DNA of 64,000 nucleotides from Salicibibacter cibarius (GCF_016495725.1 NZ_CP054705.1:558001-622000); one strand, 5' to 3'; positions 45,019 through 55,015 are shown, counted from the stretch's first letter. Notes: generated by a model not told the origin, from the letters alone. A program made the numbers and translations.

Positions 45019-46281
45019 ATGAGTAGGTTGTTATCTAATAAGGTTGAGAAATATCTTAAACGTATATCAGAAATAGACGATAAAATAAAGGCATGGGAAG
45101 AAGTTTTTACAGAATTCGCGATGATACAAGCTGAACATATAGATAATAAAAAAAATAAAGGTGCATTGTATGGTTTAATAATAGGAGTAAAGGACATATT
45201 TGATTTTCAAGGGCGTCCCCCGTGTAATGGGGCTGTTGTTACTACACATTCAATTCCTAAACAAAATGCCACTATTGTACAACGTTTATTTGATGAAGGT
45301 GCATTAATAATTGGAACGACAAAGTTAACAGAATTCTGTTATTTCAAACCTTGTTCTACGAGAAATCCTCATAATGTTGAACACACACCTGGTGGCTCAA
45401 GCAGCGGATCTGCTGCAGCCATCGGGGCTGATATGGCAGATGCAACAATAGGAAGTCAAACAAAAGGTTCCACAATTCGCCCAGCCAGTTATTGCGGTAT
45501 TTATGGTTTTAAACCAAGTTTAGGAGGGATAAGTACAGCTGGATCTACACATTTAACAACGACGTTAGATCATCCGGGAATTTTTGCTAATAATACTCAT
45601 ACTTTAAATAAGATTTTTAACGCTTTAATTGGTTATGATAGTAATGATTCTACATCATGTTATTTACCTGATATAAATAATAAATCTAGATTTAAAATAG
45701 GATACATTGATCTAAATAAATATACTGAAATTAGTAGTGATATGAATAATCATTTTAGTTTCTATTTATCGCAGATTAAAAAATCAGGTCATGAAATTGA
45801 GGAAGTTGAACTTCCTGTTAGTCTAGAAGAAATAGAAGATATTTGGCAAGGGATATTTTATCCTGAAGTTCACCATCATCTTGGTTATCTAAAAGAAAGC
45901 AATGAATATGATTTGGTAGGTGAAGAAATTAGAGGTGCAATTGAAAAAGGAGAGAAAGCTAGTTTAAATCACTACCTTTACTCCTTAAAAAGAAGAAATA
46001 ATTTAGCGTATAAAATGGATAAACTATTTCAATCAAATGATTTTATTCTCCTCCCTTCTGCAAGGGACGTAGCCCCAAAGGGTATCAATTCGACAGGGGA
46101 TCCTATTTGTACTGTTTTAACTAGTTTATTGGGGCTACCTGTTGTCAATATACCAGTTGGTGTTAATGAACATGGCTTACCTTTAGGGTTACAACTAATA
46201 AGCCGAAAGTATTATGATAAAAAAGTAATATCATCCATATCAGACTTACCAGCAAAAATGTGTACACACACTCAAAAATAA
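45019..46281 (+). CDS. Amidase (amidase-signature family)
   Basis: 420 residues, slightly short. Catalytic triad visible: Lys in LIIGVKDIFD, cis-Ser and nucleophile Ser in GSQTKGSTIRPASYCG, preceded by the signature PGGSSSGSAAAIG. It hydrolyses an amide to acid plus ammonia in the cytoplasm. It is isolated between an IS and the second TRAP system, so it probably releases nitrogen from the island's substrate or an intermediate. It is not GatA: no gatB/gatC nearby. Confidence 0.88.
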   Translation: MSRLLSNKVEKYLKRISEIDDKIKAWEEVFTEFAMIQAEHIDNKKNKGALYGLIIGVKDIFDFQGRPPCNGAVVTTHSIPKQNATIVQRLFDEGALIIGTTKLTEFCYFKPCSTRNPHNVEHTPGGSSSGSAAAIGADMADATIGSQTKGSTIRPASYCGIYGFKPSLGGISTAGSTHLTTTLDHPGIFANNTHTLNKIFNALIGYDSNDSTSCYLPDINNKSRFKIGYIDLNKYTEISSDMNNHFSFYLSQIKKSGHEIEEVELPVSLEEIEDIWQGIFYPEVHHHLGYLKESNEYDLVGEEIRGAIEKGEKASLNHYLYSLKRRNNLAYKMDKLFQSNDFILLPSARDVAPKGINSTGDPICTVLTSLLGLPVVNIPVGVNEHGLPLGLQLISRKYYDKKVISSISDLPAKMCTHTQK

Positions 46282-46736
46282 ACCCTTGGGAATTGTATTC
46301 AAATACACTGAAAATGAGTTAATCCTGGATGACGAGCAGGTTTGATATGGCGTCGCGTTTAACGTAGACAGATCTCCTTGCTGCCAAGGATTCCACATGG
46401 CTTAAGTCTCGTTTTACAAAGTACAACTGTTGCCGAATTGCTTGACGAACCTTTTTGGACTCTTTTGATTCGTTACCAAAAGAGAGGCTTTCTTGCTATT
46501 TTTCCGATACCTCTTCGGCTCGTGGAGGGTGTCGATCATAGTTTCAAGCTTTTGGCGAACCTCATTTAACACTCCAAATCGGTGAATAAGCGATATCCCG
46601 GGGTGGTTGTCCACATCGCGTCGAGGAACAATTCCCCCGTGCGAACGAAGGAATGTCTCCTTTCCCATCATCGCTACTAGAACACCTAGTGTTTTACCTG
46701 ACATCTGATGACCAACTTAAAAAATTAAAACAACTA
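46282..46736. other. Gene-poor stretch before the second TRAP operon
   Basis: About 450 bp. A minus-strand frame (46414-46704, starting MSGKTLGVLVAMMGKETF) looks somewhat protein-like but has no family I recognise and no ribosome site; it may be a decayed gene. Confidence 0.35.
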
Positions 46737-46779
46737 TTGACTTTTTAGTACTCGCCTTTTAAGTTAGTTAGTAATAACA
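46737..46779 (+). promoter_or_regulatory. TRAP-2 promoter with candidate TetR operator (site A)
   Basis: TTGACT (46737-46742), 17-bp spacer, TAAGTT (46760-46765), overlapped by gttagttagtaataac (46763-46778), the motif shared with sites B (50864) and C (61884). Confidence 0.6.
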
Positions 46780-46881
46780 ATCATTAATTTTAATATCGCA
46801 TTGTTTGTAATAGTTTTGTTTTTATAGATTTTGTTAGTAGTTGTAAGAAATGAATAAAATAATTTAGGAGGTTTTGCAAAT

Positions 46882-47910
46882 ATGTTTAATAAAAAGATAA
46901 AAATATTTTTTTTTACTTCACTAATTATTTTGTTATCAGCCTGTAATGAGGAGGCAAGTACAACAGATGAAAATAAGATGACCATTACATTGGTTGGGTC
47001 TACTCCTGAAGATCATGCTATAACTTTAGGGGCTGAAAAATTCAAAGAAATAATAGAAGAAAGGAGTAATGGGCAAATTGAAGTAGACTATTATCCAAAT
47101 TTACAATTGGGTTCTTTACGTGAGCAAGTTGAAGCTAACCAAATGGGCACTATAGATATGTCTGTATCTCTTCTTTCAACGATTTCACCTTTTGTAGATG
47201 AATATGAAGTGCTTGAATATTTCTTCTTGTGGCCAGAAGAAGAGGAGTTAATTTGGGAAGTACTTGATGAAGAACCAGGTAGAGAAATATTATCTAAATT
47301 AAGACAAGAGGGGTTTGAAGGATTAGGATTTTGGGCTGGGGGATACAAGGCTGTTACAAGTAATGACATACCCGTTCTCAATATGGAAAGTTTTGGAGGT
47401 ATGAGCTTAAGAGTTGCCCCCTCACGAACATTAATAACAACGTTTGATCAGTATGGTGCCGTTCCAACCCCTGTAGATTTTGGAGAATTGTACACCGCCT
47501 TACAGCAAGGAACAGTAGACGCTCAAGAAAACCCTATGGACACTATTAATACGATGAACCTTTATGAGGTTCAGGATCATTTAACACTCTTAAATCATGG
47601 GTATCAATTTCATGTAATGACCGCAAACCAGGAATGGTTTAATAGTTTGTCGCTTGAAACACAGGAACTTATTCAGGATGCTGAGAAAGAAGCTCGACTA
47701 TATGCTCGGGATCTTAATGAAGAACAAACCCAATCTTATATTGATCAAATAGAAGAAGATGCAGATATTGAAGTACATGAACTTGACGAACAAGCAAGAA
47801 AAGAATTTACAGAGATGACAGAACCTTTGCATGAGGAATTAAGTGATACTGAAAGAAAAATGGAAATACTAAATATCATTAATGAAGCGTTAGAAGAAGT
47901 AGAAAACTAG
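46882..47910 (+). CDS. dctP: TRAP transporter solute-binding lipoprotein (DctP), system 2
   Basis: 342 residues. Signal peptide and lipobox LLSAC (Cys21), then an acidic linker. DctP fold with SLREQVEANQMGTIDM and MESFGGMSLRVAPSRTL, where the conserved Arg contacts a carboxylate. Only distantly like the system 1 protein, so a different substrate is expected. Good aggaggttt ribosome site; first gene of an operon with dctQ and dctM. Confidence 0.92.
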   Translation: MFNKKIKIFFFTSLIILLSACNEEASTTDENKMTITLVGSTPEDHAITLGAEKFKEIIEERSNGQIEVDYYPNLQLGSLREQVEANQMGTIDMSVSLLSTISPFVDEYEVLEYFFLWPEEEELIWEVLDEEPGREILSKLRQEGFEGLGFWAGGYKAVTSNDIPVLNMESFGGMSLRVAPSRTLITTFDQYGAVPTPVDFGELYTALQQGTVDAQENPMDTINTMNLYEVQDHLTLLNHGYQFHVMTANQEWFNSLSLETQELIQDAEKEARLYARDLNEEQTQSYIDQIEEDADIEVHELDEQARKEFTEMTEPLHEELSDTERKMEILNIINEALEEVEN

Positions 47911-48058
47911 GCGACTGTTACTCTGGTTAAAGGTAATTGCTATATGTAAGTGGACTTTGATGGTTTCATCAAAGTTTCAAACAGCTTAATCTGTTGGTTT
48001 GACCATTGTTTTAAGTATGTACTCTTAGCATGACAATTAATAGTAAAGGAGAATAAAT

Positions 48059-48523
48059 GTGAAGATTCTTGATCGGTTGGAGGAAATATTTATCTCTGTG
48101 ACAATCATGCTTGGTGTTTTGTTAGTGTTTGTTAATGCCATATTGAGATTTATAGATATAGGGAATAGTTGGTCTGAAGAATTAACGCGTTATCTTATAA
48201 TATGGTCTACTTTTATTGGAGCAAGTGTATGTGTGCGCAAGGGAATGCACATAAGTATAGATTTATTGCCTCAATTACTCAAAGGGGCTAAGGAGCGCGT
48301 ACTAAAAGCATTTATTCATTTATCAGCAATTGTCTTTAGCCTTATACTAGTCGTATATAGCCTAGAATTTGTGTTCTTTAGCGCCCAGATGAATCAAATC
48401 ACGCCTGGTTTGAACATTCCTTTCTATATTGTTTATTGTGTTATCCCTATATCCGGAGTATTACTGACCATAAGATATATTCAAAATTTCATTAATGTTA
48501 TTATATCATCAAAAATTAACTGA
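48059..48523 (+). CDS. dctQ: TRAP transporter small membrane subunit (DctQ), system 2
   Basis: 154 residues, GTG start behind aaaggagaa, four membrane segments, with NSWSEELTRYLIIWSTFIGA, the DctQ signature. 148 bp after dctP and 20 bp before dctM. Confidence 0.9.
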   Translation: MKILDRLEEIFISVTIMLGVLLVFVNAILRFIDIGNSWSEELTRYLIIWSTFIGASVCVRKGMHISIDLLPQLLKGAKERVLKAFIHLSAIVFSLILVVYSLEFVFFSAQMNQITPGLNIPFYIVYCVIPISGVLLTIRYIQNFINVIISSKIN

Positions 48524-48543
48524 AGTACGAGGAGGGATATAAC

Positions 48544-49821
48544 ATGATTCTTACTCTAATATTTTTAGCCCTTTTAATGTTATTCATTGGAGTACCAATA
48601 TTTATTGCTTTAGCACTTTCAACTTTTATAGTAATAATAATTTTTACGGATTTCAGTCCTTTAATTATCATTCAACAACTATTTGGTGGTATTGACCAAT
48701 TTGTATTAATGGCTCTTCCTTTTTTCATACTTGCTGCATACGCAATGGATGTAGGAGGACTATCAGATCGAATTATAAGATTTACGAAAGCTTTGGTTAG
48801 TCACATAAATGGGGGGGTTGCGATGGTTACACAAAGTGCATCGATGTTCTTTGGAGCGCTATCAGGATCTAGTCCCGCAACGGTTGTGGCTATTGGGAAA
48901 ATCATGTATCCTGAAATGTTAAGACAAGGTTATTCTAAAAGTTTTTCATCGGGGTTAATTGTACAATCTGGATCATTATCATTGATTTTTCCCCCAAGTA
49001 TTACATTGATTCTTTATGCCAGTGCTACCGGCACATCTGTAGGGGACTTGTTTATGGCGGGGATTGGGGCAGGAGTCGTTTTTGGGATCTCCATGCTAAG
49101 CTTTATATATTTTTATTCTAGAATAAAAGGTTATCCAAAGAATCAAAGAGCTACTTGGAAGGAATTAATTAAAGCAACAAGAGATGCACTTTGGGCCATA
49201 GCTATACCCATTATCATTTTAGGTGGAATTTTTAGTGGAATATTTACACCAACAGAAGCAGCAGGGGTAGCAGCTATATACTCTATACTTATAGGAATGT
49301 TTGTTTACAGAGAAATTACTTTAAGAAAATTGTATGAAGTGTGTTTGTCAACTGCAATCACTTCTGCACAGGTTATGATATTAATAGCAGCTGCTTCTGG
49401 GTTAGGGTGGTTACTTACGGTAGGACAAGTACCACAAATGCTGGCATCTTTTTTAACAGAAAATTTTTCAACAACATTGGCTTTTTTAATCGTCCTTAAT
49501 GTAATATTGCTATTAATCGGTATGTTTGTAGATTCAACGGTTGCCCTAATAGTTATTGCACCTCTTGTTCTTCCAGGCGCTTTAGCGTTAGGGGTCGACC
49601 CAATTCATTTGGGAATTATTATGGTGGTTAATCTAGCAATTGGCACTTTCACACCACCGTTTGGACTGAATATTTTTGTTGGTCAGAGCATAACAAATTT
49701 AGGTATACATGAAATGGTTCCAGGGATTATCCGATTTATAATCGTTGCGTTAATTATACTGCTAATTATAACGTTCGTTCCTTCCATATCAACATTTTTA
49801 CCTGAATTAATGCATAGTTAA
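48544..49821 (+). CDS. dctM: TRAP transporter large permease (DctM), system 2
   Basis: 425 residues, about 12 membrane segments. Motifs: ALPFFILAAYAMDVGG, MFFGALSGSSPATVVAIG, FPPSITLILYA, FTPTEAAGVAAIYS and IGTFTPPFGLNIFVGQ. Completes TRAP system 2, likely importing the acid degraded by the downstream oxygenase operon. Confidence 0.93.
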   Translation: MILTLIFLALLMLFIGVPIFIALALSTFIVIIIFTDFSPLIIIQQLFGGIDQFVLMALPFFILAAYAMDVGGLSDRIIRFTKALVSHINGGVAMVTQSASMFFGALSGSSPATVVAIGKIMYPEMLRQGYSKSFSSGLIVQSGSLSLIFPPSITLILYASATGTSVGDLFMAGIGAGVVFGISMLSFIYFYSRIKGYPKNQRATWKELIKATRDALWAIAIPIIILGGIFSGIFTPTEAAGVAAIYSILIGMFVYREITLRKLYEVCLSTAITSAQVMILIAAASGLGWLLTVGQVPQMLASFLTENFSTTLAFLIVLNVILLLIGMFVDSTVALIVIAPLVLPGALALGVDPIHLGIIMVVNLAIGTFTPPFGLNIFVGQSITNLGIHEMVPGIIRFIIVALIILLIITFVPSISTFLPELMHS

Positions 49822-50172
49822 CTTGATACTATGACGAAGCAGATCCTTAAAGTTTGTTTATCGAAGGCGGTATATGAAAATTATGTATGATTATATAAAG
49901 CCGAGTCTATACCATGGCTTCCTCTAAGCCCCTATAAGTATGACTTTTACACGCTCAACTGGTCGAAGGATATACACCATTATTACAGGCTGGAATATTG
50001 ATAACTGAAGGTTAAGAAGGCAACGTCTCATAATGTAAGTTCCTAGCTACACGGTCGGTACCTTGATCCAGTGCGTGTGTAAACGAGTCCAACGGTGTCG
50101 AACGTGCTCCTGTCTGTAGAAGTTTCGGAATTTAAAATTCAAGCCAAAATTTCTGTAGAAATGAAAAAATGT
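49822..50172. other. Gap upstream of the TetR gene
   Basis: About 350 bp between dctM and the TetR promoter. I see no gene, terminator or repeat that I can support. Confidence 0.5.
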
Positions 50173-50199
50173 TTGACAATACGTAATCATTTGTATTAT
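50173..50199 (+). promoter_or_regulatory. tetR promoter with an inverted repeat
   Basis: TTGACA (50173-50178) and TATTAT (50194-50199) with a short 15-bp spacer; the inverted pair aatac / gttatt-like gtatt (50178-50182, 50193-50197) spans the core and could be an autoregulatory site. Confidence 0.45.
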
Positions 50200-50239
50200 C
50201 CTGCATATATAAAGTAACTGTAGGGATGGAATAAATCAG

Positions 50240-50842
50240 ATGAATGTAGAAAATAAAAAAATGGATACTAATGAAAGAATCTTACATGCAGCTATTGAAC
50301 TTATCGCTGAAAAAAGTTATAAGGAAGTTCCGACGAAAGAAATAGCTGCAAAAGCTTCAGTAAGTGAAATGACGCTATTTCGTCATTTTGGGAGTAAAAA
50401 ACGAATGTTAGTAGAAGCTGCAGATCGTTTTTATTATACGGTCTCAATGAAAAAAATCTTCTTGGAAAAAATACAATGGGATCTAGAAAGCGATTTATTA
50501 ATAATTGCTGAAACTTATCATAAACTGATTAGAAAAAATAAAAACCTAATTTTAATTGCAATTAAAGAGGGAAATAAAATCCCTGATTTATTAGAACAAA
50601 TTAACAAACATCCAAGACAATTAAAAGATTTACTAATTGAATACTTTTCACAGATGCAAGATTGTGGAGCGATGATCCCGGGAAATGTAGAAGAATATGC
50701 AATGGCTTTTTTGTATATGAATTATGGTGAGTTTTTATCACGTTCATTCGTAGCTGGGAATATGATTACATCGATACCAGATAGTAACTTTAGAAAAGCA
50801 AGTGTGAAGCTGTTTGCCAGGGGCTTAAGTGTCAATTCTTAA
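50240..50842 (+). CDS. TetR/AcrR-family regulator of the catabolic island
   Basis: 200 residues. N-terminal HTH (about 10-55: VPTKEIAAKASVSEMTLFRHFGSKKRM) and a variable helical ligand domain. It sits immediately before the isochorismatase/Rieske operon, whose leader carries the perfect palindrome TTAGTTAG-TG-CTAACTAA; related words precede TRAP-2 and the molybdenum-hydroxylase operon. It is therefore the likely repressor of these units, released by the substrate or an intermediate. Target assignment is inference. Confidence 0.85.
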   Translation: MNVENKKMDTNERILHAAIELIAEKSYKEVPTKEIAAKASVSEMTLFRHFGSKKRMLVEAADRFYYTVSMKKIFLEKIQWDLESDLLIIAETYHKLIRKNKNLILIAIKEGNKIPDLLEQINKHPRQLKDLLIEYFSQMQDCGAMIPGNVEEYAMAFLYMNYGEFLSRSFVAGNMITSIPDSNFRKASVKLFARGLSVNS

Positions 50843-50845
50843 GCC
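50822..50845 (+). terminator. Hairpin at the end of the tetR gene
   Basis: ggcttaag / cttaagcc, perfect 8-bp stem with an 8-base loop, overlapping the stop codon and followed by aaaatttt. Confidence 0.55.
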
Positions 50846-50863
50846 AAAATTTTAACTGCATAT

Positions 50864-50882
50864 GTTAGTTAGTGCTAACTAA
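50864..50882 (+). promoter_or_regulatory. Candidate TetR operator of the oxygenase operon (site B)
   Basis: TTAGTTAG-TG-CTAACTAA (50865-50882) is a perfect 18-bp palindrome, ending 21 bp before the first start codon. A possible -10, tatgtt, overlaps its left edge. Confidence 0.7.
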
Positions 50883-50903
50883 AAAATGGAAAGGGTGAAC
50901 ATT

Positions 50904-51608
50904 ATGGCAACTGTATGGGATCAATATTTAGATGAAAGGGATTCAGAAGTTTATTCTAAAGCAGGTTTCGGGCGACAAAATGGTATTGGGCAAAAACCTG
51001 CACTGGTTATTGTGGATGTCACTTATGGTTTTGCAGGTGATGAAGAAGAACCTGTTGAAGAATCAATAAAAAAGTATCCTACAAGTTGTGGGGCAACCAG
51101 TTGGGAATCCATCCCTTATATAAAAAAATTATTAACATTATCCCGGGAGGTTGAAATCCCAGTATTTTATACTGTTATTGAAGGGAGCAAGAGAACCTCA
51201 AACCATAATGTTGCTGTCAAAGGCGATATCTTTAACCACCCTCAGTTGATGGAGGGGTCAACAGGGTCTCAAATTGTAGAAGATTTAGCCCCTATTAATG
51301 GTGAGGAAGTGATATCAAAGAAAAAACCGAGTGCTTTTTTTGGTACACCTTTAGAATCTTATTTAACAGCTGAAAAAGTGGATTCTGTTATTGTTACTGG
51401 TTGCACAACTAGTGGCTGCATAAGGGCCACAGTAATTGATGCTTTTTCTTATAATTATCAAGTAATTGTTCCTGAAGAATGTGTTTTTGATCGAGGTATT
51501 ACTTCCCATGCCATTAATTTATTTGATATGCAGCAAAAATATGCAGATGTTTACAAGACAGAAGATGTTATTGAGCAATTAAACAAAATTGAAGGAGGAT
51601 TACAATGA
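50904..51608 (+). CDS. Isochorismatase-family amidohydrolase (N-carbamoylsarcosine/maleamate amidase-like)
   Basis: 234 residues from ATG 50904, behind aaagggtg. Cysteine-hydrolase triad: Asp in LVIVDVTYGF, Lys in VISKKKPSAFFGT, Cys in VTGCTTSGCIRATVIDAF. The CTTSGC[IV]RA form marks the N-carbamoylsarcosine amidase and maleamate amidase (NicF) group rather than true isochorismatases. It would release ammonia from a small amide. First gene of an operon whose second gene starts within 4 bases of its stop. Maleamate would fit N-heteroaromatic ring breakdown. Confidence 0.85.
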   Translation: MATVWDQYLDERDSEVYSKAGFGRQNGIGQKPALVIVDVTYGFAGDEEEPVEESIKKYPTSCGATSWESIPYIKKLLTLSREVEIPVFYTVIEGSKRTSNHNVAVKGDIFNHPQLMEGSTGSQIVEDLAPINGEEVISKKKPSAFFGTPLESYLTAEKVDSVIVTGCTTSGCIRATVIDAFSYNYQVIVPEECVFDRGITSHAINLFDMQQKYADVYKTEDVIEQLNKIEGGLQ

Positions 51609-52417
51609 TTATTTCTACACAAAATGGTGATTTGGTATTGGTGCGACAAGATGATCATGGGATACATGCAGGGGAAGTTACACAACAATGGGGGAATGAA
51701 GAATTTGAAAGAACTTCATCACATGATTCTGTAGCTCTAGCAGTTAAAAATCACGATATCGGGTGGAAGGAACCTGATGATGAAGTGCTATTCAACAATG
51801 AAGTTCTACAGCCGTTGAATTTTATAGACGTTAACCTAAAAAAACATGCGGAGTTTTATGAACAAGGTTACAGAAGAGTTCTTGAGGAAGATTCATATGC
51901 AGGCCTTTTAGTTGGGATGCACTGGATAGGTTTGTATACAAGACGATTCGGCTACGATCCTACTTTTACCTATAAAGTATCAGATGATTTGTTGGGATAT
52001 ATGAACGAAGTTATTTTGAGTCAACAAAAAAACTGGGTCGATATCAAACAAAAATTGTGGAATATCAATGAGCCGCGTAGCCAATTTGAAGATAGGATTT
52101 GGATGGATTATGAATTGGTGCAGGTGATGGATCGACTATCCCTATTTATGTGTATGAATGATCCGAGTGAAAAAAATGAAGTTGAGCTTGGTCCAGTTAG
52201 AAAATCACAAAACGGAGAATCTGTTTATCTCACGGTAAGGTCAGAAGGTAGCGGAGTGATTAGTGTTGACCCGTTCCCTTTTGCAAAAGAATTTCAAGCC
52301 ACATATTTAGCACGCAAAATTTCAGATCATGCGTATAGTTCGCAAAAAGATGCTCGTAAACTATTAGAAGAGACCTCAAAGCAACCAATAACATGGGATA
52401 TTATATCTAAACCATGA
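51605..52417 (+). CDS. DUF3891-family protein
   Basis: 270 residues, overlapping the previous gene by 4 bases (atga). DUF3891 hallmarks are visible: an early HAGEVTQQWG, the histidine-aspartate VKNHDIGWKEPDDE, and GMHWIGLYTRRFGYDP, which together resemble a metal-binding HD-like fold. Biochemical role not established; the tight coupling to an amidohydrolase and oxygenase genes suggests a catabolic hydrolase. Confidence 0.8.
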   Translation: MIISTQNGDLVLVRQDDHGIHAGEVTQQWGNEEFERTSSHDSVALAVKNHDIGWKEPDDEVLFNNEVLQPLNFIDVNLKKHAEFYEQGYRRVLEEDSYAGLLVGMHWIGLYTRRFGYDPTFTYKVSDDLLGYMNEVILSQQKNWVDIKQKLWNINEPRSQFEDRIWMDYELVQVMDRLSLFMCMNDPSEKNEVELGPVRKSQNGESVYLTVRSEGSGVISVDPFPFAKEFQATYLARKISDHAYSSQKDARKLLEETSKQPITWDIISKP

Positions 52418-52456
52418 ATTAAAGGGGATTAAATGTGATGGTAATGAGTGTAATAA

Positions 52457-52672
52457 ATGAATAAATCTTGGATGCTGAAAAATGAATTCGCGTGTGTAGA
52501 CCTACAAATTGATCATTCAGCAAATGGTCTAAGGTTACAGATTAAAGATCTTAAGACTGGAAAGACTTCCTACCTTGATCCATTGGAATTAGAGAGCTTG
52601 GCATGGGTTGAACACAAAGATCTTAATCAATTTCTTGATCCATCCCTAACCAGGTGGAAGAGTGTGAATTGA
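52457..52672 (+). CDS. Small conserved protein, often labelled dihydrodiol dehydrogenase
   Basis: 71 residues: ANGLRLQIKDLKTGKTSYLD then PLELESLAWVEHKDL. The pattern FAxVxxxxxxNGxRLxI...LDPLELESL recurs in small proteins beside Rieske oxygenase genes that databases call dihydrodiol dehydrogenase, though it is far too small for that enzyme. Possibly an accessory subunit. Sits between DUF3891 and the dehydrogenase; no strong ribosome site visible. Confidence 0.65.
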   Translation: MNKSWMLKNEFACVDLQIDHSANGLRLQIKDLKTGKTSYLDPLELESLAWVEHKDLNQFLDPSLTRWKSVN

Positions 52673-52698
52673 ATTTATAAAAGGGAAGGTGATGATGA

Positions 52699-53787
52699 AT
52701 GTCTACCAAATCAAAGGCAGCAGTACTTACTGGAAAAGAAAAAATAGAAATTAAAGAATTCCCTTTACCGAAAATTGGTAACAATGATGGATTATTGAGG
52801 GTTGAAGCATGTGGGGTATGTGGGTTTGACAGTGAAGCCTATTTGTTTGGGGGAAATGGAGTTCACCAGCTCCCATGCGTGATAGGCCACGAAATTGTTG
52901 GCCGAGTTGACAACATAGGAGCTGAAGCTTCGGAACGATGGAGTCTAAAAACAGGAGACCGCATAGTTGTTGAAGAGTATATCCCATGTGGACTATGTGA
53001 TGCTTGCCTCACTGGAAACTATCAACAGTGTTTTGATCTGCGGTATGGTTCTATGCGTGAAGATCATCCTCAAACGGCGTTATGGGGAGGGTTCTCGGAA
53101 TATATGTATTTACATCCCCGCTCAATTGTTCATAAAGTAGATCCTAATGTTTCGGCAGAATTGTTGCAGTTATTTATACCGATTTCCAATGGTATTCATT
53201 GGGTTCAAGAAGTTGGGAAAAGCAAAGTAGGAGACACAGTTGTCATTCAAGGTCCAGGACCTATGGGTTTAGGAGCGGTAATTGGAGCAAAGGAAGCAGG
53301 GGCAGGTAAGATTATTGTCACTGGACTTCAAAAAGATGAACACAGGTTGCAAATAGCTAAAGATTTTGGTGCTGATCACATTTTTACCGCTGATACACAA
53401 GACATTGTTAACGAAGTCAGCGAAGTTACCAATGGAAAAATGGCTGATACGGTTATCAATGCTGCCACTGCACCACAACAGTTTGTGACAGCTTTAGATC
53501 TTGCGGGTAGATTAGGAACAGTTGTACATTCGGGAACGGACTACAATTTATCACCGGAATTTATATCGAGCAAAATAACATGGAAGCTTCTTACAATAAA
53601 AGGTGTGTTGGGACGGCCAAAAGAAACAGTCGGAGTAGCATTAAGATTGATTGAATCTGGTAAATATGCATTATGGAAAATGATTACACATAGTTATTCA
53701 ATAGAGGAAGCCGGAAAAGCTGTTCATAAACATGCGTATGGGGAAGATGATTGTATTCATGTTGCTGTAGTTAATAATAACAAATGA
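52699..53787 (+). CDS. Zinc-type alcohol dehydrogenase (MDR family)
   Basis: 362 residues. Catalytic zinc region CGVCGFDSEAY and GHEIVG, structural-zinc cysteines in CGLCDACLTGNYQQC, and the NAD-binding GPGPMGLGAVIGAKEAG. It would oxidise a hydroxylated intermediate, perhaps the diol made by the Rieske enzyme, with NAD+. Its stop overlaps the following frame (atga), so the genes are coupled. A substrate cannot be read from sequence. Confidence 0.88.
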   Translation: MSTKSKAAVLTGKEKIEIKEFPLPKIGNNDGLLRVEACGVCGFDSEAYLFGGNGVHQLPCVIGHEIVGRVDNIGAEASERWSLKTGDRIVVEEYIPCGLCDACLTGNYQQCFDLRYGSMREDHPQTALWGGFSEYMYLHPRSIVHKVDPNVSAELLQLFIPISNGIHWVQEVGKSKVGDTVVIQGPGPMGLGAVIGAKEAGAGKIIVTGLQKDEHRLQIAKDFGADHIFTADTQDIVNEVSEVTNGKMADTVINAATAPQQFVTALDLAGRLGTVVHSGTDYNLSPEFISSKITWKLLTIKGVLGRPKETVGVALRLIESGKYALWKMITHSYSIEEAGKAVHKHAYGEDDCIHVAVVNNNK

Positions 53788-53804
53788 AAGTAGGTGCATT
53801 TCAT

Positions 53805-54977
53805 ATGATAAATCAGGTTAATATTGAGGATTATATTACAGGGGGAGCAGTTCACGGGAAGATATATACAGACCCAGAAATATTCAATCTAGAATTAGAT
53901 AATATTTTTAAAAATACATGGGTGTATGTGGCCCATGAAAGTGAGGTAGCAAACAAAGGAGATTATAAAACAACGTATATTGGTGATCAACCGGTGATTG
54001 TCACTAGAGGAGCTGATGAACCAGAATTTCATGTAATGTTTAACCGTTGTCGACATAAAGGAGCAAGCGTTTGCCAGCAAGAAAAGGGCAATGCCAACTT
54101 CTTCAGATGTGCATACCATGGTTGGACGTATCAAAATAATGGTAAATTAACAGGAATGCCATTTCCAGATGGTTACGCTGATGATTTTAAAAAGGAAGAT
54201 ATGGGATTATTACATGTTCCCAGAGTTGAAAGTTACCGTGGATTTATTTTTGCGAGTATAAATGAGAACGTTCCTAGTCTAGAAGAGCATCTTGGATACG
54301 CCAAGAAATATATTGACTATGTGGTGGATGAAGATTCTGAGGGAATTGGTTTAACAGCAGGATCGCATAAATACGCTTATGATGGGAATTGGAAGTTACA
54401 AATAGAAAATACAATTGATCCATATCATTTGAACTTTACTCATCACAGCTTTTTTAAGATACTGGAAAAAAACACTGGCAAAAAAATTAACTTTAAAAAA
54501 ATGCACAACAACGAAAGAATTAAAGATCTAGGGAATGGGCACTCACTATATGAATTAGATGGGGATATAGGGATTGGGGCGTTACCATTTAACTTGATTA
54601 TATTTCCGAACCTTGGTTTTGTTGGATCGCATGTACGTGTTACCCATCCAGTTTCTGTTGATAAAACAAAAGTAGATCTATATCCAATTATGTTGCAGGG
54701 AGCTTCTGAAGAAGAGAATGCAGAAAGGTTGAGAAAGCATGAAGGTTTCTATGGGCCTGCTGCGTTTGGGACTGCTGATGACATGGAAGTAGGATTTGAT
54801 CGTGTACGCGAAGGTCTACAAGCTGATGCACATGAAGAAGATTGGTTGCATATTAGTCGAGGTCAGAATCGTGAAACAATAGATGAGGATGGTTTAATTA
54901 CAGCAACCTCAAGTGATGAAGTGGCAGCAAGGGCTTTATATAAAGAATGGCATCGCTTGATGACCACCTCTAATTAA
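53805..54977 (+). CDS. Rieske aromatic-ring-hydroxylating dioxygenase, large subunit
   Basis: 390 residues from ATG 53805 (an in-frame ATG at 53784 overlaps the previous stop). N-terminal Rieske [2Fe-2S] site NRCRHKGASVC...RCAYHGW, then the catalytic mononuclear iron domain with the bridging Asp and two His in IENTIDPYHLNFTHHSFF. The overall pattern (KIYTDPEIFNLELDNIFKNT near the start) is that of benzoate/anthranilate-type dioxygenase alpha subunits. It adds O2 to an aromatic ring or oxidises an N/C position, fed by the ferredoxin and reductase downstream. Confidence 0.92.
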   Translation: MINQVNIEDYITGGAVHGKIYTDPEIFNLELDNIFKNTWVYVAHESEVANKGDYKTTYIGDQPVIVTRGADEPEFHVMFNRCRHKGASVCQQEKGNANFFRCAYHGWTYQNNGKLTGMPFPDGYADDFKKEDMGLLHVPRVESYRGFIFASINENVPSLEEHLGYAKKYIDYVVDEDSEGIGLTAGSHKYAYDGNWKLQIENTIDPYHLNFTHHSFFKILEKNTGKKINFKKMHNNERIKDLGNGHSLYELDGDIGIGALPFNLIIFPNLGFVGSHVRVTHPVSVDKTKVDLYPIMLQGASEEENAERLRKHEGFYGPAAFGTADDMEVGFDRVREGLQADAHEEDWLHISRGQNRETIDEDGLITATSSDEVAARALYKEWHRLMTTSN

Positions 54978-55015
54978 GCGAGTGCTTGCCTGAGGGTGAA
55001 CGAAAAATTACCGAC

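Noticed and set aside
50904-51608. True isochorismatase (siderophore pathway)
   Set aside because: The CTTSGC motif and the catabolic neighbours fit amidohydrolases; no siderophore genes nearby.
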